From Amyelois transitella (taxonomy: Eukaryota; Arthropoda; Insecta; Lepidoptera; Pyralidae): a stretch of DNA of 64,000 bases. The DNA lies in NCBI RefSeq assembly GCF_032362555.1, contig NC_083516.1, forward strand, positions 6,969,001 to 7,033,000. Direction: 5' to 3'. Of the stretch, positions 1-12,085 are shown piece by piece (the stretch's first letter is position 1; every line of letters starts with the position of its first letter). The notes beneath the pieces were generated by a model, which did not search any database, was not told where the DNA came from, and was given only the letters and a program-made list of their open reading frames with translations. The translations under genes were made by a program, and so were the position numbers.

Positions 1-1855
1 GATTGAAGAATCACTAAAAATAAAAACATTTATTCTTTCAAAAATTTTTTGTTTCATAGTTAATAAAATATCTACAGTTTGAGAATGAGGGCAGTCGTTT
101 ACGACAATATATAGACAAAAGCGAGTATACTTTGTAAGATTATTAATTGTAGCACTAAAATATAAAAATGTTGTAAATATAGATATTTCTCGCAAAATAA
201 GCTTTAAAATAGAAACGATGTTTTGAAAGTAATGCAAGTTGTTAAGGTCAGTAGGATTGACTTTTATAGTAACGTAATGTTTAATAGCGATTTTACGAGT
301 TAATAAAATTCTAAATTTATAACAGACCAATTATTGACAGGATACAACCAAATTGTTTGTTTATGTCTCATCGCATGAGATCCGCAGCGTTCATATTACT
401 TACTTTGTTTTAATTAGCTGAAATTTATCTTATCCTTATCTTATAGGTACTTACAATTTGTAAGATAGTAATAAAGGAACACAAAATTCCTGGCAACTCG
501 AAACTCATGTAAAAGCTTACATAAATTATAACAAACATATGACTTTACATTTGTTATCCATATACAATATCAATATAAAAAGAAAACAAATAATATAAAA
601 TATAATGTTATGGGGAATAATTAAGTAACTATGGCTATTACTTTAAACGCTATTTTCCAATTAGCGGTCATGGTAAAAGTAGTACGTGTTAAATCTACTT
701 TTATCGCTTTTGGAAAGCTTTGTTTTTGGAAATAAGTTCTAAAGAGTAAATAACTTATTATGTGGTGAGCGGTAACTCTATGATTTCACAGTTTCATGCT
801 TGCACTTCTTAACTACACAAAGTAACTAATTGAATATTTATAAATACCTCTATATACAGCTCTTATATTCTTTACTTTATTGGCTGACAGTTGTCTTGGG
901 GATTTCAGTCCCTATTAAGTAATTTTGTCTTTTAGTCGCTAACGACTTGCGAAGGAAAAGACATATAGGTCGTGTTCTACTCTACTGAAAACCATATAGC
1001 TTTATACAGCTTGCAACAATATGTACGTCATGTAAAACATTCGTAAGTTACATTTTGACATGTAAATCGCTGCGATGGTTCATCAGTTTCTTTAAATTTT
1101 GAATAGTGGTTGTTCAAGTCCCATTTTCAAACGTAGCCTTTAAACTGATAATATTTTTAAGAAAAAAAAAAGCTGATAGCAACTTGCTATTAATTTATAG
1201 GTACGATCGCCTTAAACAAACTTGCATGTTACATTATCTCCCCAAAGATACGGTTTACGTGAGTGCCCTAAGCTATACCATACAATGTTACCAGCCGTCT
1301 GTTGGGACAGTTATTTTTAAATGTCTGGTTTTAATAACAGGGTATAAGACATGTTGACTTCCTCAATACTACCGTTCAGTATGACTCGAAGAAAAAATAG
1401 GTATACCATGGACATGTTTACCATTGATAGTTTGCGTTTTAGGTTTCAGTGCCTGAAAAGGAAACGGTCTATCCCACTAGTACCGTGGTGAGACGAGTGA
1501 GACAATATTGTCCCAGTCGTCCCATGGGACTGGTGACACTAACGAAACGTCTCAGTTCAGACCCTCAATTAGAGGGATACAAGGAATATTTTTTCTCCCA
1601 AAAGTTCCATTTTCACACGAACTTAATACCGTTGGTTGGTACTACTTATCAAGAAGAGGGAACAGAATAGAAATTAATGTAATACGTAGTAGTGCACTTT
1701 AATAAATAAAATTTTATATCCCAAGATGAGTCACGACGATACAAATCATTCTTCAATCATATAAAATGGCTGATCTGATCATTTATGACGATTCCTTTAG
1801 ATTGCTAAGAGATTACATGCACGAACCGTCTGTTTAAGCCATTTTGCGGTCTATT

Positions 1856-2098
1856 TCAGACCAGTAGGCTGTAAATAAGTAGAGGTCGAGGCGGCGTAGG
1901 TGCTATTTAGCCCTCAAGGTGGTACGGGCCACTTCGTGACTTACCGCCGCGTGCGCCCGAACAAAAAGAACAAGATGGCGCGCGGCCGCCTTAAAAATGG
2001 TAAAATAAATAAAATGCACGCGTCTCGGCTTATCTGGGAGAGCGGTGAGGACAGCGAAGGCTGCTTGCTCAGTGGAAATAGCGAGGAATTACGGTAAA
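1856..2098. promoter_or_regulatory. Candidate regulatory island with a YY1/Pho-type motif
   Basis: This block is clearly less AT-rich than its surroundings, with many CpG dinucleotides around 1945-1995. It contains CAAGATGGCG at 1971-1980, which fits the YY1/Pleiohomeotic core (AAGATGGC), followed by a NotI-like GCGGCCGC. The motif is seen; the role as enhancer, promoter or Polycomb response element is inference. No conserved exon is visible. Confidence 0.25.
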
Positions 2099-3029
2099 AA
2101 GTAAAGTCGAATTTCTTTAGCAACTCTTTAAAGTGCCCAATTATGATAGGAATTATAACATTTTTCCCAAAACGGGCGTACGGTAGACTAGACGAGGTAT
2201 AGCCAACACAGCCATGGACAATAAATAACAAGGCGAAATTGCAATCCTTTTAGTCAGACAATTAGAAAATAACCCATAAGCTCAATCATTCATCATCTAT
2301 TTAATAGGTATTATATATACAATCTATTACAAAATTTATAGTACAAGTAAATAAAAGTGTGAGTTTATCTAACGTGTGAAAATTTAGTAGGTACTTACTA
2401 TGACAAATATACCAAACGTACATATGATATACTTGAATAACTCAGAATCATCACGCAGTCGAAAATCACACACATCAATCACAAAATCGGTTAAGTTTAA
2501 TAATACTGATAAATTTAAAGTCAACCGGTGTAGTGCTCAGATTCAGATTCATTAGAAAGAACTCTTGAAAATTGCCTTCTATTTCTTCTGGCACGTACAA
2601 CTACAACTATTAAACACGACAATTTATTGGACAGTGCCTTATTCTAAAAATACATTTTCTTACAAAGTGTAGCATTTTTACATTCATTGCAATAAGAAGT
2701 GAATAATTTTATTACAAACAAAAATCCTCAACAAACAAAATAATAAACAGTTTTCTATAAAATAATAAATGCAAAAAAGCCTTCAGTGCGGAGCATTCGT
2801 GGCGTGTGCCCCAGGCAGGTGCTCGACCGGTCTAAGCTGACTAGGGCTGTCACAGAATAATAAGTTCATATTACTCATTGATATCTCATTTCAAGTTATT
2901 TTACTGGCTAAATTTAGAGATAGTGACAAATTGCTACCCACCGCCAAAACAAGGACTTCCAAGTTTTTGAGCCTTTCTATCGATTGGCCTTTACATTCTG
3001 CACAGAAAGGGAAGTAGTATCTTTTCTCG

Positions 3030-3175
3030 TCCTTCTTGCAATTTGGACCGACGGCCTGGTGACGTCTGCGGGGAAACGTTATATGCAGGTTGTTTCCAAT
3101 AGAGTGAGGTGGAACTCATTGCGGGAGGCCTACGTCCTACGGCTGATTTGATAATGATGACTATTTAGATACTTC
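3030..3175 (+). mobile_element. LINE fragment, C-terminal end of the ORF plus 3' tail
   Basis: Positions 3044-3151 read in one frame as WTDGLVTSAGKRYMQ followed by RWNSLREAYV and a stop. This is the typical C-terminus of a lepidopteran LINE with an RWTDD...AG.RW...W..L.EAYV pattern. A GAT-rich tail follows. The 5' part of the element is missing. The same ORF end occurs at 31968, so this is a second LINE family, distinct from the one at 45409. Confidence 0.6.
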
Positions 3176-4589
3176 AGATGACTCAGAGGTACCAACCCTA
3201 GTGTTCAGAATATTGCACACGGAGCAGTCTAGGAGTCCTGCGCAGCGCCGCCCTCGCCTGACAGTCGTAACCCGAAGCTCGCTTCAACTGAAATTATATG
3301 TCATAATTAAAATAATGGCTAGATAAAACCCATAACCCTGAGGTTACAGGAGGTCCTGTCATATTTACAGCAATTATTATTGATGTATGTAATAATTATA
3401 TGGTTTTAACGAAATGTGTTTAATTTTACAAATTGTATGTAAGTTAATGACATATTATATCCTACTCGTAGATGAAAAATGATTTTTTTTATTTTCTTCA
3501 GAAACAATTTTGGTGTATAAACTAGTTGACGGAGGCTCCTTTTAAGCAATTTAAATGCCTGTGCCTCCGACTCCGTTCTCCTTAGCTCTAACAAACATTA
3601 CATCGCGAAAATGCGACTTACAGTTAAATTTGATTTAAATAATTGTGTTATTCTTAAAAAAACTCACTCGCCGTTTGAATAGAAGTTCTATTTTATTACC
3701 GAAACGCATCTTTTTGTGTAGTACTCGTATAATTAAATTTTAAGATGACTAGAAAATGTCCAGTGGCAATCCTTTCACGTCCTTGTATTTTTGATATAAG
3801 CTGACTTGGAAACAGTGAAAAAAGTGTTGAATATACTTACTTGGGTCGACTATGCAATTGAGGACAAGATTTTCAAAAAAATCCTGTCTGATTTGACTCA
3901 CTTATCATTGTTTTTACCTACTGGATGGATTTCCTTGAACAATTTCTTATAAAATATAGGATAAAATTCATTTTGGTAACTAGAACAACTGATGCAGTTA
4001 TATAACATGATAGAATCTTTGCAAATTATCTGATAAATGAGTTAAGAGTTTAATTCGGATAAAAGACTTGAATCTAAACAATCCTTTCCTGACTTAATAT
4101 GTCTGAGATATATGAGCTCGCTGTTGCCCGCAAATTCGTACCCGTGAATTTTATGAAAGTGCCGAAATAGATCGATAACTTCCATTTTTATACGTCAACA
4201 TAGAAAATGCTTCTCACGCTAACTTTTGTTCCTTTAAGAAACATATTTCTGAGAGGAAACCTTAATACACCATTATTATACAGGACAAATACCTATCTAT
4301 TATTATCTTCGAGTGACAGGTTCGCGTTTTTTTTTATCATAAAGGAACATAAAGTAATGCATGTGTACAATATATATTATATAATACCGATTCTTTTTGA
4401 GGACTTATAGACCGAGCTAAAAGTCCTCGAAAAGACTCGTAGGCCAAATTCAGTATAGTGCCACTGCGGCTGGCTAGTAAGTGGTATTCACAAATAATCT
4501 TTTTGAGGAAATAATCACACAAATAATCTGGCAAAATGGTTACCATGATCCGATGTGATGAAGATTCCCTGGTTCATCAAAATCAGAGT

Positions 4590-4682
4590 TTCAGATTGTC
4601 GCATCATCCCTTACGGGGTAGGCAGGCAGTCTCAATAAGACTGAAAGGCCACTTTCAGCTATATGGCTTAATGATATAATAC
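4590..4682 (-). repeat. SINE family A, 3' fragment
   Basis: Read on the minus strand this matches the 3' third of family A: ATTAAGCCA, then AGCTGAA, GGCC, CAGTCTTATTGAGACTG, then TACCCCGTAAGGGAT. The head and the ATGT tail are lost. Confidence 0.7.
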
Positions 4683-5162
4683 TTTTTACGTTTCTGTATT
4701 GACTTTAATTCATCGTGTCAGCACAGGAATCCATTCGCGACTCATGACTGGCGTTTTGTGGTAATGCAGAAGGCAAATGCAGCGAATAAGAAGACAAGTA
4801 CTCAACCGAACACAGATTACGTTATTTTAATAAGTTGTCAAGTGATGAAGATCCAATCCTATTTTATTTGTGCACAAAAAGTATTTTATGTAGGCCTGCT
4901 CAGGGCTTTGAATGACTGTAATCTAATGTACTTTTAGTTATAAATGCGTATGTATAAAATGTTCTTTTTAAAACCTATTGTCATAAATGTTATGTTTAAG
5001 AATTTTACTTCAGAATAATCTCTGTGATAAAATTTCAAGCATTTCATATAATATCATTTTAAGTCCTTATCGAACAAGATTAACCTTTTACATAAGTAAT
5101 ATTTTATGTTCAAATTTATATGTACATCAAGGAAAAAATACAACTAAAATTTGTATTGTATT

Positions 5163-5415
5163 GGTGCCGTGTGTTTCCCGGCACCAATATAAAAAGAGTA
5201 GTACAATTTCATCACTCCCATGGATGTCGTAAAAGACGACTAAGGAATAGGTTTATTAACTTGGGATTCTTCATTTAGGCAATGGGCTAGCAACCTACCA
5301 CTATTTGAATCTCAATTCTACTATTTTATCAAACAGCTGAACGTGGCCTATTAGTATTTGCAAGACAGTTGGCTCTGACTACCCGCAAGGCATATAGACG
5401 TGATTATATGAATAC
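5163..5415 (+). repeat. SINE family A, near full length
   Basis: The copy runs from the head GTGCCGTGTGTTTCCCGGCA through CCCATGGATGTCGTAAAAG, GGGCTAGCAACC and CAGCTGAACGTGGCC to the tail GGCATATAGACGTGATTATA. It is one of the more complete copies. No target-site duplication is evident. Confidence 0.8.
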
Positions 5416-7619
5416 GACTAGAACTAGGACTCAGAAGAAACATAGTGCAAGGCCACTACTTATTTCTAAAGAAATTTCTTCCAGTAGGCACATGAAAGGT
5501 AAATGTAAAAAAGGCAGTATTCTTATTAATATTTTATTCACAATTAACAGTCATCGAGAAAATAATAAATGGTAATTAAATTACGATTATTAGTGTCACT
5601 CTGTACGGGCTAATTAAAAATAAAAAGTGGCGTAAGCTAAGACGCCAGCGGAGGACGCTCGCTTGACTCCATAAATCCGGTTTTGCGAAACGTCGACCTT
5701 TCTACCGCTCCCCGTTTGTTTTTTCCTTCTCAAAACTGTCTTATTTAAGTTAATTAAGTGAAGTATAAGTTCGTGACTAGCACTGTGGGAGAGTCTGGCT
5801 GAGATCGAGAAACGTGACGTGAACTTGGCGCCCGCTGCTCTTTATGTCACACTTGCCACGATTTTTATACGAACATGTATTTATGGTTTGTGTTAATTGC
5901 TCTAATATTACCAACCATTTAGCAGCTGACTATATTTGCTTCATTATATTGGGCGGATACGAGCACTAGGTAAGAAGAAAATAGAGAAAAGCAATATGCA
6001 TGCTTACTAAAGGGTTTTTTTTGCAACTTAAACAAGCACTTCTCCACTTTTTTAAACAAATGCGCCATTTATTCTTATTTCAAAATTTACAAAACTAAAA
6101 ATCCAACTCAGTGACATGCAAATATACATCAGTCAAAGGAGTTTTTCCCAGAAGGGTACTACGTGGGCAGCGGGCACACCATTTTAATCTCTGCTGTTAA
6201 TCCAGGGCCGTAATGAGGGCACAGTTTTACGGCGGGCCCAGTGACTTATGGCCATCGTAGTGTGTCTTATTACAGTTATTATCCGCCCGGGGCTTTTCGA
6301 ATTATAGAATAACAGGTCTGAGAAATGTTTTTTATCGGCGCTCCAGCCCAAGGGGAGGCGCAAACGTGTAATACTGTACACGTTCGACATACTTAAAAAA
6401 TTGTACAAAAGTGTACGATGCACATTGTCGATATCATTGTTATGACAAGCTGGCTGACCATTACGGGCCTGGCCTTTGTTGTATTCTTATAGGTACTATA
6501 ATGAATCTAAAAATATCACAATATAGTTCCAGTCCGCTCGGTTTGAGATTTTTTGCAAAAAGTTATGACATTTTTAAGATTGATATATTATTGTTACGTT
6601 GAGAAAAATAACATCTCAATTAGTTTATATTCCTCTACTGTAGTAAAACTAGTATTTTTGTTCAATCAAAGAAATCTCACCAAAGAGTTGGTGAGTAGCT
6701 TTCGAAACTGGCTTTTCTATCCTTCATACGTAAAACAGCTGAACTTTTACAAGAACACATTAACTATATTATCTTAAAAACTTCTACTACTAATATTATC
6801 AATGCGAAAGTTTACACTGTAATTTTTTTTATTACTACTACTACAACATATATATATAATATATTTTTTATACATCAATGGCGCTAAATGTGCACTGTCA
6901 TTGCAAATGGAACATTTTATTGCTACTATCAGCTTACTTGACATAAAGCCGCGTAGTTACCGCCTTGTCCTGATCCACTCACAATTTTTTTACGACAAAT
7001 AAAATTGCTAAGGCCGGATTTATGAGTACTTACATTATCATTCTGTCATCTACGTTATTGAATATATTAAGTATTGTTCTGAGAATATAGACAGATCTCA
7101 CTCTTCTCAAGATATATGTATACATATATAGTGTAGGTAGGATTTGAAACTGACCGTTATGCTTTTTAGTAAAACCTTTTTAGTTTTCACCACCGGCGCA
7201 CATTAAAAGCAAGCTATGGAAGCTTGTACCAGATCAATACACTATTACCTTAATTGTCTTTTACGATGTCTATAGGAAAGTAATGAAGTGACCCTATATT
7301 CTAAAGTACTTACTGGATAGGTAATGGCACGGTACGAAATATAATATTCATTCGATGTTATAATGATAACTCTATTATTTAAACACTGTTAATAGCTTAA
7401 ACCACGAATGAACCTTATACTCGTATGGCAGTCGTCGTCAGTCAGTCACGCTTCTCCGACCTTTCCTACCCTTTGGTCGCGCTCCCGAAACGAATCAATG
7501 TACGGGCATGATAGGCATAGGATTTTAATGAAATAAGGAAAGGTTTAATATTCAAAGAAATACGTCCATTTTGTGTGGAAGGATTTGCAATCGTAAAATG
7601 TCAGTCTTTGGAAAGACAG

Positions 7620-7652
7620 ACCAGACGCCTTAGTCGCCTTTTACGATATCAT
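7620..7652 (-). repeat. Short SINE family A remnant
   Basis: The minus strand reads GATATCGTAAAAGGCGACTA, matching the conserved GATGTCGTAAAAGGCGACTA segment of family A. The flanks have decayed beyond recognition. Confidence 0.4.
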
Positions 7653-8309
7653 AAAAAACAAATGTTATGTACAATATAGTATTTACAAACAAGAAAACAA
7701 ACATAAAAGGAAATTATTAACTTTAGTTTTTTCGAATCGCTCCCACATTTCTCATACAATGAGATTCAATACAACAGCGTCACGGAAAATAACAAGGACC
7801 ATGTCATTATATTGGATGAAGATAATTCTCATCTGGTCGCATGGCGCGCAATCAAACCGCTGCATAATCTGCGCATAATCAGCAGGTTCAGGCTTTGTTC
7901 CGATGTCCGTTGCATTTTCTGCATTTGCAACCGCAAACGCTACTGGAATTACCAGAGGATTTAATGGTAGAGTACCTCTTTGGAAATTGAACCTTTGTAA
8001 ATGGATTTGATATTCTTACTTACCTATTATCTTAAAGCTATCAGCCAATGGTTTGAGATTAGAAAAGTTGATGGAAAACGCTTTCGATTATAAGAAGGTA
8101 TTTATTAATTTTGGTTTCATGTTTCTGTGTGTGTATTTTTGTCTGTACCTAATTGAGAATTGAGAAGCTGTAGAAGCTTTCAATGAATGTCTGTAAGAGA
8201 TGTTGATAACGTGATTATTATAAGATGTATTCTTGTAATATAAGTATATTTATGTCATATCAACGGGAGAGAGTCATATTTATTAACTAACATGGCGATG
8301 AAACACACC

Positions 8310-8450
8310 TACATACATTTAAAGTTATATAAAATCACACCCCTTTGGCTTTGGTTTTGCAGGTAGGGACATCATTCCACATGCCGTAATCCCTGCGTAC
8401 TCCTACATTTCATCCAAATACATAATTCTTTTGATGAATCCTTGAACATA
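8310..8450 (-). mobile_element. 3' end of the LINE family seen at 45409
   Basis: On the minus strand this aligns with the last coding part of the LINE at 46130-46235. It shows an ATCAAAAGAATTATG stretch, then TGGATGAA, then GAGTACGCAGGGAT, and ends GGGGTGTGATTTTAT followed by a degenerate ATGT tail. Small indels break the frame. It is a 5'-truncated, decayed insertion. Confidence 0.6.
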
Positions 8451-9676
8451 AAATTGTTATCTCTTTCACGAATAGCTGAATAGAGACGACTGATGTACCG
8501 ACAAAAGCCAAGAAGCATACAAAAACAAATTTTAGTGAGCACAAACAAATCAATCAACGATGACGTACATGACTTAGACAATCTCCGTTTTATTTGCACT
8601 CCGTGACTGAAGACTCCTCACGCATCACACGTGTATTCAAAACGACCAGTTTATGTTAACCCATGACGCTGTAAGACTTGTCTCAAACCTCTGATTATGA
8701 GAAGGTCTATGCTGCGTGGTTGATCTTTGAATTGAGCCACGGTAAGATCTAATTCTCAGTTGGTTCAGTCTGTCACGACACGAAGCGGTCACAAATAGAA
8801 GGTATAGAGGTAAAACTTCACAATAGTAAGTATTGTATTGTTTTTCAGCTTCACCAAAATTTCAATTTTTTTTTAAATGCATACATAGCGAAAATAATCC
8901 TTTAACCTTAAGATGTATCTGTCTGTACCAAAACATAAGCTCTGCTGCAAAAGAGATGCCGATTGTTGATTTTTATTCTTATAATAATATTGTCGCGCCT
9001 GTATCTTCCGGTATTGTAGATAAGGAAAAGAAACTCAAAAATAAAATACAATAGCCGACTCATTCTAAAAAGCATGTTTTAAATATTTCTTTAAAATATA
9101 TGTTCTTTTTCTTGGAATTAATGATGATTATAATTTGAATCACAGACAAGGGATAAGACGCTTTCACAAAATTGAAAAGCTACTTATCTTGCTGTTTTTG
9201 TAGCAAAGTAAGTTGTTGTGCAGATTCATGCTTCGGAATTTTGCAGAAAATCTTTTACGGTCTAGGTATAACGTCTGTGGAATGATATACCGCTCTTTAT
9301 GCGCAAACCCTAAATAGCTTTACAAATCTTTACAAAACTTAATTTTCTTTCTTCATAACTTCTCGCTTATATCTCTCGGTCAGTGTACATCCTAGGTATT
9401 TTAATAGAATAGGCTATAAGTTATCTCAGCGCCACCTGCTAATCTTTTCTCTGGGTGAAGTTTTATACATCATTTAGGTTACCTGGAAGCGATCGCTTTT
9501 ATTGATAAGGTCGCTATGTTTTTAATACATGATTATGAATTGGCTGTAATTTGCGGTACTGCCTAAATCAATTATTTGTTGCTACAAGACGTACATAAGT
9601 ACAAACTTTATTACAACAATATAGACAAAAAAAATACGTATTAGGATTATTAGTTGCACGTCTGTTTACTGGTTCT

Positions 9677-9840
9677 TAGTGCTGTGTAGTTCCCGGCACT
9701 TTAGAAAAGGCCTCCTCTTTTTCTCATGGAGAGATAGGCTAATAAGCCAATTTATATAATACGTATAAAATTTCAATTCTTCTTTTAAACGATGGGTATT
9801 TGATTCTCAATTCTATCTATCCATCTGTGTCTGTGGTACG
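9677..9840 (+). repeat. SINE family A, diverged 5' part
   Basis: The head GTGCTGTGTAGTTCCCGGCAC, TCTCATGGA, GGCTAATAA and GATTCTCAATTCTAT correspond in order to the first two thirds of family A. The 3' tail is missing and internal indels are obvious. Confidence 0.55.
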
Positions 9841-10484
9841 TCTGTACTCACATTATTCTGTGAGACGACCTGCGCGGTCTAGCCAGGAGACGGCGGTAGG
9901 CGCGGTAAACACGAGCGAGCGTAAATTATAATGACGCCTGTCGCCGCTTCAGAAACAGAAAGCAAATGATGGAACTACTTGAACGATGTTACGTGAACGG
10001 CTGTAGATAGTGTAGAATTATCCACTTTATACGGAAATGCTGAATTAGAATTTCACGATAAACAAACGTTCGAGCGTTCCTATGAGAACCACAACAGTGA
10101 CGTAAATAGGTAGGTATATGGAGTAAAAGATCTCTCTCGTCTGAACATCTTGACACGTTGTAAAGGAACCTTACCAGTTTTTATTATGGTTAAAATTTCT
10201 GCGTCTGAATATGCATGCATGTTTTCTCTTATTCTTAGACCATCAATTATTGATAACTTAACGAAAGTTGTAATAGTAAGTTACATTAATGTGCTGTGTA
10301 AAAAAAAGGTTGACATTCCGTAACGAAAAGTAGTAAACTTTGTGTAAAGTGTGTTTAAATAAAACACAATACTTTGATAAAGTAAAACCAGGCCCAATAA
10401 TTTTCATCTATTGTCACATGTTACAAAAGATCAAACGGACAATCTTTATTCACCTACGATCGTAAACCACGATGCTCTAACATT

Positions 10485-10640
10485 GCGAGGTCAAGCCAGA
10501 AAGCCTTCCGCCAGGTTGCGTACGCGGCGCGGTCGCGCGTTGGGCGCGGGCGGCGCGTGCCTGGGAACCGGCGGCGCGCGCGCATTCTCACGGCCCCGCT
10601 GACCCGACGCCTCGCCCCCCGTTCTCGGGCCCCTGACACA
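10485..10640. promoter_or_regulatory. CpG-rich island
   Basis: This is the most GC-rich stretch of the desert, with dense CpG between about 10515 and 10620 (runs such as GGCGCGGTCGCGCG and GGCGGCGCGCGCGC). Both strands carry open frames of 63-90 codons, but they are Arg/Ala/Gly-rich and look like composition artefacts. It could be the promoter or 5' UTR exon of an unseen gene, or a regulatory element. No start codon or splice context supports a protein. Confidence 0.3.
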
Positions 10641-11284
10641 AAATAGCTAAATAACAAAGATAACTTCAAGAGATTCATGGTTGTGATATCCACTGCTTTA
10701 TAAAATAGTCCACTTTGAACTTTCATATTGCTAGAAATTAATCAACGTAGGCCATAAGAAAGTAAGGCAGGTGCGCGTTGTAACCTGGATTGTCTGAAGG
10801 GTCAACAGATTAATTAAATGGAATCTTCAGGGCCTTACTTTACCTGTTTACTTTAAAGCCAGGTGTATAATTTAGAATTGACATATACTGAGAAAATGAT
10901 TAGCGAATCTTCATCAAACCGTCTAAAATTTTTTAAAGAACTAGAATCGGCAGTATAAACCACATTACTGACGCTTCAAAAATAACACTAGAGGTAGAAA
11001 CCTACCAAAAGGCTCGTTATGTATTAAATATCATAGGAAATATCTGTTTCTATTTCATTTGTATCCGTGTGCCGCATCGAAACCTCGCCTCGCGCCTCTC
11101 ACGTCCGTATTGTTACACTCCTAATACTCCACCTCACAACAAGTAATTTAAAGAATAAAGTAATATTCTTTCTAATTGCCTAATGAATATAGTCATTAAT
11201 TGGATGCAGGTGCAGCGTAATGATGGTAGTACAATTTGTGCTAATAACGTTCTTAATATTGGTGTGAACATCATAATATTCGAA

Positions 11285-11385
11285 GGGGTTTTGCATAAAT
11301 ATGCAACATTTAAACAATGTATCCCGTCTCTTTGTTATGGCCGTCATTACGGCTTAATGAGCGCCGCAGTTAAACAGTGATGGAA
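11285..11385. promoter_or_regulatory. Candidate regulatory island with inverted POU half-sites
   Basis: TTGCATAAATATGCAA at 11291-11306 is an imperfect palindrome built of two facing ATGCAA octamer half-sites. About 25 bp further on comes a GCCGTCATTACGGC / TTAATGAGCGCCGC block containing homeodomain cores. The motifs are seen; the enhancer role is inferred. Confidence 0.25.
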
Positions 11386-12027
11386 CTTGAGAAATTCATA
11401 CGCACTTCAACAAAGATACTTTCACATAATCAACCGCTATCAAGCGTACATGGCTTGCCCGTGTTCCTTAGTAATAACTCAGACATTTCATATTTTTTAC
11501 ACTTAAACACTGCAAGGCATCCTCCGCGGTCCAAAAAGAATTTGTACGAAGTCCGACGGTTTCCCACGAAGTTGCTCTTATATTACTCAGTTAATAACTA
11601 CACGGCAATGCTGCTGATTTCAGCTTTTTGTAAGTCATTTCTATTGCAATTTTAAAGAAAAGGATCTCATGCTCATTAAATTTTAAATTGCTCAATAAGT
11701 GCAATAGTTTTAGCAGTAAACTAGTTTCTTTTTTTTAAAAGACTTATGGTGATTCTGTGAAGTATTTTTATTCTCTTTTTAGTGCAACATGAAAATAACA
11801 AAAACACAGCAAATTATTAATATGCTCTGAAATGATTTTTTCTAGGCAAATCTTAAATTTATTTGCCCAAAGTATATAATAATTGAGTAAATTTGTACTT
11901 TTTACGTGATGTAAAAATAAAAAGAAAACCCTTATCGTGCAGTTATTCGATGGAAAAGATAGGTTAGAAGAATAAAGCAAGCAAAGGAATATCTTCTATC
12001 TATTATAACTTCTATGCAATGCTCAGT

Positions 12028-12085
12028 AAACATACATACATACATAAAATCACGCCTCTTTTCCGGTAAAAGAGAAACAATGCCA
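12028..12085 (-). mobile_element. LINE 3' tail fragment
   Basis: The minus strand reads CCGGAAAAGAGGCGTGATTT followed by TATGTATGTATGTATG. This is the last codons, stop and ATGT-repeat tail of the LINE at 45409-46240. It is a heavily 5'-truncated copy and shows the tail better preserved than the large copy does. Confidence 0.6.

Larger units (their letters stand above)
1..10400. other. Gene-free AT-rich stretch
   Basis: I see no exon here with conserved protein content and matching splice sites. The open frames are short, low-complexity and rich in Phe, Leu, Ile and Tyr, as expected of AT-rich non-coding DNA. The stretch holds the SINE and LINE fragments listed separately and one GC-richer island near 1.9 kb. 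A second mildly GC-richer block lies at about 5625-5715. The rest shows nothing I can name. It could be intergenic or part of a very long intron. Confidence 0.7.

Noticed and set aside
10411-10726. Arg/Ala-rich open frames on both strands
   Set aside because: They exist because of CpG-rich composition; no domain, splice site or start context supports them.
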